Notes under the pieces: model-generated
What the model saw: the letters and a program-made list of their open reading frames with translations, nothing else
Told to the model about the DNA's origin: nothing
Database searches by the model: none
Shown here: piece by piece, positions 13,801 through 26,700 of the stretch
How the letters are laid out: each line of letters starts with the position of its first letter
Numbering within the stretch: position 1 is the stretch's first letter
Program-made: the position numbers and the translations under genes
Source of the DNA: Prochilodus magdalenae
Lineage: Eukaryota > Chordata > Actinopteri > Characiformes > Prochilodontidae
Direction: 5' to 3'
DNA length: 64,000 nucleotides
Assembly: GCA_024036415.1 (NCBI GenBank)
Contig: JAMWET010001664.1
Location: forward strand, 78,870 to 142,869

Positions 13801-14736
13801 GAGCAAAAAAACATGCAACAGCTGATATGATTCCCTTTTTGCAAGTGTAAACTGCAACTCGCTGACTAGGGCTGGGCATCATTCAATAATTTTCAGAACC
13901 GAATACGTGCTTACATTTCGACGCCAATTCCGATACCTGCTTTTCAATGATGCAATGAAAGCAGGTGTGGTTTAAATCTGAAATAGTGTGAGACACCAGA
14001 AGTGGGTATATGCACTGACTGCAAAGGATGCAGACTAATCCCTGGAAGCACTGATGTTAACATCATGTCCTTTAAGCAGCCAATCACCCGTCTACAGCTA
14101 GAGGAATAGTATTCATACTAGCTCACTGAAAGAACTGTGTATGAATGACAGATTCTGTGTAGACCTGAAGTCATTTGAAGATGAATCAGTGAATGCCCAG
14201 CCCTTTTACTGATTATCTATTTCTCACATGCCAGTAAATTATGGCAAAGGTATGGCAAGAAATGGGCCCAGAGGTAGGCAAGTAAAAGCACGGATCCAGT
14301 GCCCTGTACAACCCAACTAAGTTTTTATGAGATGAATGATAAAAACTGAATCTGGACATCTATGCTCAACCACATGTTCTTTATCGTTCCAAGCCAATAC
14401 AACATGCTTGCTTACCAACTCAAGTTGTTTAAAACAATACGAACAATATGAACATGACAGTACAAACATACATGTATACCAGTAAAAATTTACTAAAATA
14501 TCAGTAAAATGGAACAGATAAAGCATGGGATGATAAGATCAAATAAACTGGGATTTCAACTGCAAACACAATGGGCACATGCAGGTAGTCTGGTCCTATA
14601 ATTATAAGGCACCAGAGGTCTGGTCAAATAAAATCTCTTTCAACAGAGAGAGGTCTGTTTTCAAGTGTTTCTTTACGAAGGCATTTAGAAGTGCATTGAG
14701 ACTGATGTGTTGCCAAGGCCAAAAAGTGAAGGGTCA
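10844..14736. other. Space between the convergent tbx6 and flot2 3' ends
   Basis: Both genes end toward this 3.9-kb interval, so it should hold their 3' untranslated regions. I could not fix either polyadenylation site: AATAAA-like words occur in both directions but none stands out. No other gene was recognised. One inverted-repeat element is described at 13868-14204. Confidence 0.55.
13868..14204. mobile_element. hAT-like MITE candidate
   Basis: The left end AGGGCTGGGCATCATTCA is mirrored at the right by GTGAATGCCCAGCCCTTT, about 337 bp apart. The outer inverted repeat is about 12 bases. This end type is common in small fish hAT-like elements. No transposase is present and target duplications are not clear. 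Confidence 0.45.
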
Positions 14737-17700
14737 TCATGCTTGAGCACTGGTCATTTTCTGCAGCAAAGGGATCTGAAAGGAGAAAAGCAGGATAGTT
14801 GATCGTTTCTTCTTTACAAACTCACCCTTAACTCAACACAACACGCACAAATGAGGTCAGAGCTTTAGTCTTCCACAGAGCTATCCTATTTAATTAGCAT
14901 TTTTGGTGCCTGTTAAAAAATGGTTATTCTAAATTTTATCCAAGTCCACTGCTATTCTATGGGAACCCATTGCATTCACAATGTTTAGAAACATTCACTG
15001 GCATCTATACACAAATCACACATAAGGCTTATTTATGCTTCACCTTTGATAGATCCACTCCCGTTAGAGCATTGACAGAGACGGGCAGCTCAGCTAGCAG
15101 ACGATTCACTTCTCCGGTCACACGGCTGCCCTCACCGCTAAGGATGACGATCTCATTGGTTCGGGCCAAGGGCGCTGCCACCTTCCCAGCAATCTGTGCA
15201 GAGGAAGACAATAAAATGATCAAACAGTGGCCCTTCTGTTTTGCCATCTTTAATCCTAAATAAAGGTGATGTAGTTGTTTATCTTATATTAAATACGTTA
15301 GTTGGTTATATATTAGTATACTATATATAACTAATATCAGTTTATTAGTATGCCTACTTTGACATACACAAAGCAAAAGTTCAGTGAAATATTCAATTTA
15401 CACAAGTTTACCACAAATGTAAGCTGCGACATATTTGGAGTCTGAACTTTGTTTCTTTGATTTTGCACTGGAGCTACAATGTTAATGTACCTAACAAGTA
15501 ATAGAAACAGGGGTATGATAAAAACCCCTGTAGGTCAAATCATGTCAAGTTCTTAGGTATCTCAAAAAGGCTTGCTTATCTGGTTACTCATTCATACTTG
15601 GATCTGGATACTGGATGATCAGTAAAAACATTCTCAATTAAAAAAAAAAAAATAAACAAACAAAGAAAGAAAAAAGTCCCAATTAAATATTTCTCATAGA
15701 TATCGTTTAATTCATCCATCTATCCGATCAGCTGCATCCCCATACCTTAGGTAGCGCCTCCAAGACCAAAGCAGTTTTCGCCGCTTCTCCGTACTGCTGG
15801 TAAGCCTCAGCCTTCATCCTCATCTTCTCTGCTTCAGCCTTGCCCACTGCTTCAATAGAGGCGGCCTCAGCCTCACCAATACGTCTGATCTTCTCTGCTT
15901 CTGCCTGCGCCGTCAGCACTTTTTTAACCCTGGTGGAAGAGAACAACAGAGAATTCTGGGCTTGTTCTTTTACTGCTGTGCAATCTTAAAACTTCCACTG
16001 TTAGTTCTTCACCAATCCTACTATCCTCCTGAGAGTTTACATACTTCTGTCCTTCTGCCAGCTGCTGCATCTTATAGGCCTCTGCCTCGGCCGGTCGCTT
16101 TACTGTGGCAATTAGTTCTTTATCAGTGCGAACGATTTCTTTCTCCTCTATGGTGATCTGTTTCTTCCTCTGCACCACTTCAATCTCAATTTCCTCCAAA
16201 CGGATCTTTTGCTGCTCCTTAGCTGCCTGCAGTTCATAAGCCAGCTGAGCCTCAGCTTTCTGAGAGAGACAGAGAGAGAAACAAAGAACGAGTTTGGTTA
16301 CAGTTAACTGTCAGGTCTTGCATATCATGAGGAAAGTACACAAATTATACTTTTGAAGTTTTAAAATACTGCTATTTTATCATTCCATCATTACCTCTCA
16401 AATATAAAACTAAAAAGCAATATCACTGTATACCAGTATACATGATATATTGCTCAGCAGGTCATGATAAGTAATGGTTACATTAATGGTAATGGTACAT
16501 TAATGGTAATGCTAATGAATGTTTTATAATGAGAACATGAGAATTTTAAAGAGCAGTTCATGAAAATGATTGTACTTCTATTGTACTATTATATTTCCTA
16601 TTAATTAGTACTTTAGTCATTTCCACCACAGTTACAAACTCAAACATATTGTTTTTTGTATTAAAGCCTTTCATTCAAACAGTGTCTCTTTTCTAACCAG
16701 AGGACCACTGCTCTAAATCATTTTGGATTGTTGGGACTACTAGGTTAGTTATAGTTAACCTTAATATATATAGGATTTTTTTCCAACTCAGCATTTAGGC
16801 CTCATCTTAGGGTGTTCATCTTGGAATTGTCATTTTCAAGTTTTAGATTGCAATCTAAATTAGATTTTAATCTGTTAAAGACCAAAAACCTGCAAGAACC
16901 CTGCACCATTACACCATTGCAAATAAAACATAATTTGATTAGTTTACATATAACATTTTTCCACACTACTCATAACTCAGCTAAAAGGCTTGTGAACAAC
17001 AGAGTCAATGAAATAGAATGATACTCCCATTAAAACACAGACTCACAAGGTAGACAGCCCAGAATTGTTCAGAGTTTAGTATGTTAGCTAATACCTTTGC
17101 ATTGACTTCTTGGTTGAAAGATGCTTTCTGCATCTCCAGCTCACGCTTCGAGTCTGCCATCTTAGTGTCTGCTAGGAACTTAACATCCATCATTTCCTTT
17201 TTGCATTCTGCCTCCTGCAGAAAGTGAGAGAGGGGTACGAATCAGACAGAGTACAGAGAAGATATATTTAAACCATATCAACCGGATTCATTTGTTTCTA
17301 CAAGTTACATTATAGATACATAAAACACAAAGTATGGGTTAAAAATACTTACAGGGACATTTCTACACAATTAAATTGATAAGAGGTCACCAAAGTCACC
17401 TCTCATTTAAAATGCTCTTACAGTGAGATCTCTACATAGCGGAGTTTATACAGAAACAGATGTCTGAAGTGTTTAACGCCTCTACAGAACCCTTACAGGA
17501 AGTTACTACATGAAATGATTGTGGATATGTTTCCAGATGCCTGAGACATTGTTTTTTTATGGTGAGCTTTTGGCATGAAACATGCACATGCAGATTCACT
17601 GGCTGTTTCTGATAGTAATGATACATTAATAATGTGAACATTGATCATTTGTATCAATAGTATTTTATCCATAACCCTTTTTGTTTTTTAGTGTGTAACT

Positions 17701-20700
17701 GCATGACCGAATACTCACTAGCTGATTACAAGTGATGACTTCTTGATAATCATTACAGCACAAACTCTACAAACGTACCCTGATTCCTGCATCCCTCTCT
17801 GCCTCTGCTACTCCAATATCTGCATCTCTCTGCACAGCTGCGGTCTGGGTCTTTCCCAACGAGCTCAGGTAGTCCACTTTATCATAGACGTCCTATTGGG
17901 AGAATACACATGTGGTGTAAATCAATATCACAAATACACAAAAAGTACAAACTATGCTACACACAAATGGGAAAAAAATTGAAATATAGTTTTCCAGACA
18001 CCTTCTATTTGTCTGAAAGAATGATTCTTGATATTTAAATACAACACAGTTTTAAAAAAAACAATCTGGTTCTGAAATCTGTCTGACTTAACCTTTTTCA
18101 AAGCTATACACTGTTCTCAAAGACATTAAACCAATTAGTTAAAGCTACATGCATCAAATAATTCTATTATAATGCTATTCTTTCTTATATTAGTACTCTT
18201 GTACTCTCAAGATACAATAATGTAATTATAATTATACAATAGTAATTTGGGTAATAACTAAAAACTTTACTGTATTAAATGCACAGTCTCTTGTAGCCAA
18301 TTTACCCAACTTAAGCACAGAAATTTAGACAATTTAGAAATTTAGCTTTGATTATCTTGTTTTGACTGGGCAATATAACAGGTTTAAACTAAAAACTACA
18401 AATGCAAAAAAAACAAACCTTTGAAAGTTTGATTTTAACATTCTACACATCAATTAATCATCTTTCAAGAGAGAACCTAAATGTCTCTAAAAAAAAAACC
18501 CTAATCCAAACACACAGGACACGGTTAAATGATCTAGCTATGCAGTGGTTACCTTGATCGTGAAGCTGAGGATCTCGATTCCCATTCTGCCCACATCCGG
18601 AGCAGCCACCTCCCTCACCAGACTAGCAAACTGGTCTCTGTCCTGGTAAATCTGTTCCACTGTCAGGGTGCCTATAAACACAGGGCTGAGGTCAGTGATG
18701 AAGTCATCACACCACATTAGCAACCTCAGTATAATAGCTGTCAGACTAGCATTTAATCATTTGTTTTAATGGATGTGCCGGTTTATGACTGAGGGATCAG
18801 TGGTAGAATTCACACCCGATGCAATGCAACCGCCTGCGCAGACCACACTGGCAAGACTGACAATGAAGTAGATCATTTTAAATACAGTTTTTAATGCTGC
18901 AGAAGGTGTGTGATTTGAATAGCTCTCTGAGCTCATGTAGACAGGAAACATTTCTGATGAAAATTTTAAAAAACAGCTTTAAATGACAGAAATAAAATAC
19001 AAAGAACCTGAGCCAATTCAAAACTGTTAATCACGTCAGTTTAGTAACACTAAACAAACTAACTAAAACCTAGTAAAAAATAAAATATAAAACTAACACC
19101 AGCCCAAGTACTCCACAATAACAACTACATGAATGCCTGAGCAAGTGAGAAATGTTCACTATAGAAAAATCAGTTTCAGTGGGTTAGCACTGCAGTTTAT
19201 AGACCATAGTTCTAATGAATAGTACAGAAACACATGCCCACTCTCTACGGAGTCGGCGTTCTTAGGAGAAAATGTCAGCGATTTTAACATGAAATTCTAG
19301 ATTACTGCAAAACTAAAATACAGAAGTTACTGCAGTGGAATAATTTGGTTTATTGCACTTCACAAATAAGTACATTTCACAAGTGTATTTTCTAGACATT
19401 ATATTAGTTTAAATGTGTTGCTTTTCGACACATTGTGAGAGAGGCATTTCTTAAAAAAACCTAGCCCATTTTTTTTTTATTCATCTGGCTCAACTGGTCA
19501 ACTGTGATGCAATTTTAGATGGTCGTTCATACAATGATAATTTACATATGTTAACTGCTGCTCATTGTCCAAAACCAAAGCTACTGAAGAAAAAAATCAC
19601 AATGTGCTTATTTATTAGTAAGGTGTATGACTAGTGGGTTACAAGAAACTCATGTCAGGTGGGTCATAGTAAGATCTGTGGGCGATTTGTGTTGATTGAG
19701 GCATTGACAAAAATAGGCCGTCTTGTGTTCTGAAGTGACTAAAAACGATTCAGAATCAGGGTTTCGAGTGAATTTCCTGTTTAATTTGAGAAGAATAAGT
19801 GTTACTCACCCAGGATGGAGCGAAGATGACCCTCCAGTGTCTGCAGAACCACCCCTTTAATTTCCATCACTGACTTACCCAGGAACTGCTCACAAGCAAG
19901 AGACAGTAACTCCTTATCCGTCATTACTTTTACCTGGGAGTGGCATAACGACACACAGAGACACGTCAGGCTGCAGCAGAGGTATGCGCGTGCAAAAATA
20001 CAGACACAAACGTGTTTTTATTTACAAACACATAATCATTACTAATTGAAGCAATTACTGACTCTGACCGCAGTACGAGCTAAGGTTAAAAGGTTCTGCT
20101 TTCAAGAAGCAAGAGACAGATATAGTTATAGATAGCTACAGAAGCATATACATTATATAGAATACAATAAGACCAATGTGAATAATGTTTGCAGCAGTGA
20201 TGTCTATATAGTCTGCTAACTTTCTTTCCCTTTCATTTCCCCTTTTTCTAGTCAGGCTAAAGGAGGCTATTTCAGGAACCAGCCTCCAGTAATGTTTCAA
20301 CAGGGCTTATGTTTATGTTTACATGTAGAAGCAGCTGCTCTGCATTAGCAGAAACTGGATCTGTAGAAGGCATTAGTGGAGCTGCCTTGCTGATTTCACT
20401 ACACAGTGCTATCCCCCACATACTGCCGTAGCCCTCACACTGAAACATGAGCAACATATACAGCCTCTGCTTTTTTGTAAGCAGCAGAGCTGCCCCAACA
20501 AAGTGTTTCCACAGCAAAAAGGATCAGAAGAGCAAACATGAGGGATAAACAACTCCAGCCACCAGTGTTTCGGATCTTTTCAGTATCTTAAAATTTCTAC
20601 TTTTCTGATTCTGCTTGGTCTCGGCCAGTCTGTTCGGTTGCAGGCCTTATTTACAGTGGCCACATTGTGATAAACATCAACAGACATCATCTCCGCTGTA

Positions 20701-23700
20701 GAAAGCGAGCATGAGAATTTGCTGAGGGTGAAGAGCTAGTAAAGCAGTTGTTTATGCCACAAAGTTGGGTTCAATGACCTGCATCTTATCTCTCATGTGG
20801 GTTTAAAGTTATTGTTGGGACGAAATTCAGTCGTACACAGTTCTCACAGCACATAAAGTCTATAATCAGCCTACAGTCCCGAAGGAGCCTAAAACTGAAA
20901 TTTGCTTCTTTAGGTTTGCATGAAGCTACAAGGCTAATGTGGCTACCAAGTAACGTAAGCTGATGTATTCCTATATATGCATCTCTACAGCAAATCTACA
21001 CTATCACATAATTGTCTCAAAGCACAAGTAATATTAGGGACTGTATATTAAATCAACATATGCATATTTAGGCTTAAACGTGACTGCTACTTCTGGTTTA
21101 GCAATGCATCCTCGTATGTGTTTATCTACGGAAAAAGTCAGAGACCACGCTTTATTTATTAATCTAATTTATTACTTAAATTATGTATTAAAATACATAC
21201 TAGATGCAAAGATTAGATATTTAAACAGGAAAAAGTTAAACTAATAAACACTTTGAATTTGAGAGAAACCAAGTGCCAGTGATAATCTCTTGCTTTAGAT
21301 CTGAAAACATCCACCGGTGTTTCAGTCCATCATTTCACTGTGACAAGACAACTTGGGACGTGAAAGGACGTGTAGCTGCCAAAAAATCCCTCACAGAATA
21401 AGGAGATAGAAATTTGCTGCCAGATCAAAGGACTGACCCACCCTAGCGCCCTGACCTCAACATCACCGAACGTATCTAGGATTAACTAGATTGCGAGAAG
21501 CAGAAAATCAATCTTCGAAGACTGAACTTTGGAGGTGTGGAAAAACTTCCCTACTGATCCTGTTACACATATGTTTTCTGTATATGTCTGATAATTTTGT
21601 CTGACTGAAAAATAACCAAGTTAATTAAATAAATGAAGGATGTCTCTGTCTAGACAAAGTACAGAAGAAATATTTTTTCTCTGAACTAAATGTAACACAT
21701 TGATTATAGATAAAACCTTTATACTGTAAACCTAACACTCATGATGGGCTAAAGTTGTCTATCCCTCTCCACTCAGCAGGGGCTGTATTGGTAAAGCATT
21801 CGTGTCAAATTAATACAACAATCAAATTAATAGGAGAGAGTAGATGTTTCATAATGCTCCTCACTGCTGTGAAATGGAAAGAGAGTGAGCTGGTCCTTCA
21901 AAAAACAAGAGAGACAGATCAGAGGATTGTGGTCTAACTTCAAGCAGAAGCCACTTTTGTATGCTAATATGGCACAAAATGCTGGATACCGCATTCTCTC
22001 CTGTGGTCATGCACTCGTACCAGGGTAAATGGAGGGAAGAGTGAGCAGTCATATGTGCATTCCGCATTTATAAACATACAGTGTGAACATGGGTGGGGGA
22101 GGCACAACACAAAATAACCGTGAGAGATGTGGGCAAAATATCACAATCCTTCAAGACATTTTGACGATACACAATATTATCACAATATTGAGTTTTTCTG
22201 AGATTTGTGTTCCAGCTGGAACAAAGACAAAATGCACCAGCAAAACAGCAGTGCTATACAGAGAACAATCTTTTGGGGTTCAATTTAATGCATATGAAGA
22301 ACATTAGTACACAAAATAATATAATGAATATATATCATGGTACAGTGGTCCAGCTAATTGCTACTATTCAGTTTACACAGGTAATGTACATTGTGAGTTG
22401 GCACTTTTTATGATATAAACTATTGTTTAGTACACTAGGCGTACTGATGACAACCATGACATACTCAGAAAAACATATTGTGACAATTTTAACAACAATA
22501 ACATTATGTCTTGTTGCCCACACCTAATATAAAATCAAGGATACAGACTGAACCTCAAATGACTCCCCTGGAACATGTTATATAGGCTCTTTGCTGAGGC
22601 AGGGCCAATCAAGGTCCAAATCAAAATTCAAAAATAGATTTTTGTGTTTTCTTTTTTTCCTCTGGAGAAGAGCAGATATGTGATGAACAACAAAACAAAA
22701 TAACTTTCAATTTGTAGTCCCAGGTTTTAGTCCCAGTACTTAATATAGTTAAGTATGATACTAATAATAGTACATCTACTACAATGAAGTATATATTATT
22801 TATATATGCACAAGTTTTTTGTGCAAAGTTAGAGGCCACCCTTTGTTTACATTATCTGTAAAAATAAAATACATAAATACAATATTAGATTCTTAACACC
22901 AATAGAATGTCACAGTTTCAGTATTTAATATCCACCTTTTACCTTCCATTCTGTTCAGAAGACTTACAGTCAGTTTTTGTGACCATTTTCCACAGGTCTT
23001 CTGCTTTTAATAATGCTGTCCAATCATACCCATCCAGTGATGTTGAGGTCTAGTCTTTGCAACACCAGCAGCTTCTTATTTGATCTATAAATGTAAAATC
23101 TTTTTTTTCGTTTTCTTTTACTTTTACCTTTACATTTGGGGTTCTACCACATCCTGCCTGGAGGTCAGGAATCCATTTTCAATGTATATTTTTATATTTG
23201 TTTCCTGAACTCCATTAGTCCAAATTAACTTCCTGTTATCTTGTTACAATAACTCACATCCTAAGTTAGAAAGCCTTTTCCCTCTTCGTTATACATAACA
23301 TACACATCATCGCAATAAGAAAACCTGAGACAGGAAAGGGTGCTTAATTTTATTGTACTTTAATTTAACTTTATTCAATCCCATAAACTTGGAACCTGTT
23401 TATTTGTTCATTTGTTCACTGCTGCTTTCGAAGAACTGATGTTTTTAAAAGGGGTAAAACGTATATTGATCTTAATCACAAAATTAGGGAGTCATTCCGG
23501 TTTCAGCAGATCACGTACTTATCTCCGTCCAACCAGCCCAACCATTCAGCCAAATACTACCAAATACTGTCTACAGGGGGAGCAGCAGCCAAGCACAGAT
23601 TCTGATAAGAGCTGCATGCATCTACGACCACACAAATCCCCCCGCCCCATCCTGTACAAACACCTTCATTCCCACGACATGCTCAGACAAAAGGAAAGGG

Positions 23701-26700
23701 CAAAACAAACCATGAAAAAAAGGAAGGGGAGGGAACTGGCAAACACAAATATAAGAGTAAAAGGAGAAGCTATAACCTGAACTAGAAAAGTAGAAAAGTG
23801 TGTCCCATGACTTTGTTGCTGATTTTTCTTCCTGTTTCCTCTTAATATAACTGTTACTGGTCACAGTCTCGAAACTGAATTTAAAAATATGAAAAAAGCA
23901 TGACTGGAAAAAGAGTCTTGGGAGTCCTGCTGTTGGAACTGCAAGTTTTTTTTATTTTTTAATGGAGAACATTATCAGGATTTAGGAATGTTTAGGAATT
24001 ATAACAATTAGAAATCAATCCTTCGGTTTATCCTTCAGTCCGTCCTTGAGGCACGATGACATACGACACGTTTCGATATTGGGTGTAAAACAGATTAAGA
24101 GGGTTCCGGCTTGCTTAGTTGGCTAATGTGCGTGATTCAACTAGCATCACAAGATTACGGTGTGAGCTTCACTGTCCGGGAAAAAGCTCCACCTAATCCC
24201 GCCATTAGAGCACTTCCAGGAAGCCTACAACTCAAACAGACAGATCCTTTGTCTCCATGGAAACTCTCGGGCTTCATTTAGCTACGGCCAATCAAATGCG
24301 TTTGCTTGGGGGGTGGAGTTTTAGTATGGCTGAAATGTGTTTTCTCAATGGTCTCATTGTGAGGACCATCAGCAGACAGCAGAATCAATGCAGAAAGTAT
24401 GTAAGAGTGTTCGCGAAATAAGAAATCTGTTAATTCAAGAGATATGCCACAAAGTTGGGTTCAGTAGCCTGACCAAAATCAATTTAGACATTTGGTGCCT
24501 TCACTGGAGCTACACGGTTAATATAGCCAACATGGCATGGAAGTTTCTTATCACTCCAGTTTCTTATTGCACAAACTGAATGTCTGATCACACTTAAGTC
24601 ACGTAACCTCAAAAAGACTTATGAGGTTTCCGGTATTGCATGACATATGCTTTTAGATAGTACTAAGTATAAACATCAATCATCTGAAACCCACTTTTGC
24701 TTTAAAGGAGACAGAATTTGAGCTGCCAACCCTACACTCCAGCGGCAGAGGCCTCAGGTTTCAATGGGGAGGCTCTGCTTTTATAGTAATTATCTGGAGG
24801 CCAGAGGCCCTGTCTCACAAAGCATGTTGAACTTCAACAGGGTTCCAGGCTAAAGCTGGCACACTTTAAATAACCTGAACTACCACTAAGCATGCCTTCT
24901 TATGGTTAAGGTTGCGTAACCCAGGCTGCTAGGACTAAGAGAATATGATGCATATACCATAAGGAAAGACATGCTTATTATAAAAACATGACCAACCCAT
25001 TAAATCCGTCTACTACAGGTCCACCATCGTCAGACAATGACGCCTAATGTCACTGCCTGAATACTATATTTGAGCTCAATTAGACATTTAGCTTACTGCT
25101 TCTTTAGTGGACCAGAAAGAGCACAAGCTTTTACTGCAACAAAAGTAATTTATGATTTATGGTTAATTTAAGGTAATTATGATAATATTTATCTTCACTG
25201 ATAAATAAAGGAAATAAGTAATAAGATAAAGTACTAGATTTTCATTATTTTTACTTCATTCAGGCTTACATATCGTCGCTGTTCAATGAAAAAGATGTAT
25301 CTCCATTTTTGTTGATTTTTACTTTTAAGCCTCTTTTGATCACATGAGCTGCTATTTACATTGTGTGTGAATTTAATGAAGAATGGACCAACAGAAATGG
25401 TCCAGAACTGCTCGGAAAGACGTCTGATTCCATTGATTTCCATTCAAATTGAATGAGGTTTTTGGCCTCTCCTGTAAAGTTGCCATTTTGGAGATACCTG
25501 TTTTTCTTTGGACAGCGACGATATTCTTAACACTAGAATCCTGTTCCGAGCAGTGAACCAAACGCAGTCAGGAGGTCTCAGAACAACCACCACGGTGAGT
25601 TCTGTGTTCGGGAAACACAATCCGCAGTTAACTTTTCAATAACATGATTAACAACAATATTTTAACCCAGGTTTAGAAACTCAAGCTATGACTACTCTGT
25701 CAGGAGGTGTGCTCAAAGATTCATTTGTGATCAAAATTCCTGAACCCAACGGATCCACGGTCTACTATGCTACGTGTAAGAGCATATTTTGGTATTTCGT
25801 TTGTGTGCATGACTATCATTCTCCCTCTCTGCTTTCTACCGTCAGAGCCTCTGACCCATCAGAATACCAGCTCTTGTAATTGGGGAGAGGGGCCGAAGCC
25901 TTGAAAGGAGCTCTTCCAGATGGCTGGGAAAGGGGACTGCTGCTGCATGTGTTTAGTTTGTATTTTTAATCTCTTGTTTTAGGAGTGGACTTTTGGTTTG
26001 TTTTGCCAGTACTTCCTTAAACAAAAACATGCCTTAGGGGAGACCGTTAATTATGGGTTTTTGTTTTTACCCCGCACAATTTTAACTTTTTAAAAGAGAC
26101 TGCAGCTCTTGTTTTGGGGGTGTGCTTTTGCTGGGCAGGTCTTACTAACACACTCCCCACTGCTTGATTTGTGTCGTGAGGGGTGCGCCTAACATCTGGA
26201 TGTACTTGAATTCTAGGCCAGGGAAGTTTGGAGTAGTTGGCTTTTGTTTTTTAAGATTTAGCTAAGCCCTTTTTGTGTCAGAGTAGGCAAGCATAGTTTA
26301 AGCTTAGATCTGTCTATTAATCAATCTACACTAAACTAGAGGACGAAATTCTGCATCACCGGGCCCCAGAACAGTCTAGTTATATCCCTGATACTACCGA
26401 TTATAATGTTGTCCACCTCAAATTCAGAAATTGTAACCTAGAACTATGAAGCAACAATCAGTAACATAAAGAACCATGTTACGTTCTGATGGTTGATTTT
26501 CTTTGCTTACACTACATTAATAAAATTAAAAGCAGTGACACAATCACTGGGGCTGGTCCTTCCAGTTCCCACTGGCTTGCAGATTGGAAAGCTTCTTATT
26601 TGTGAACCAATGAAGTATAAAATAATGTATAAAAATATAAATATAACAATACAATGTATGAAAGCCCTCCTGACAGACCTTCCGGCTTACTAAAAAGGTC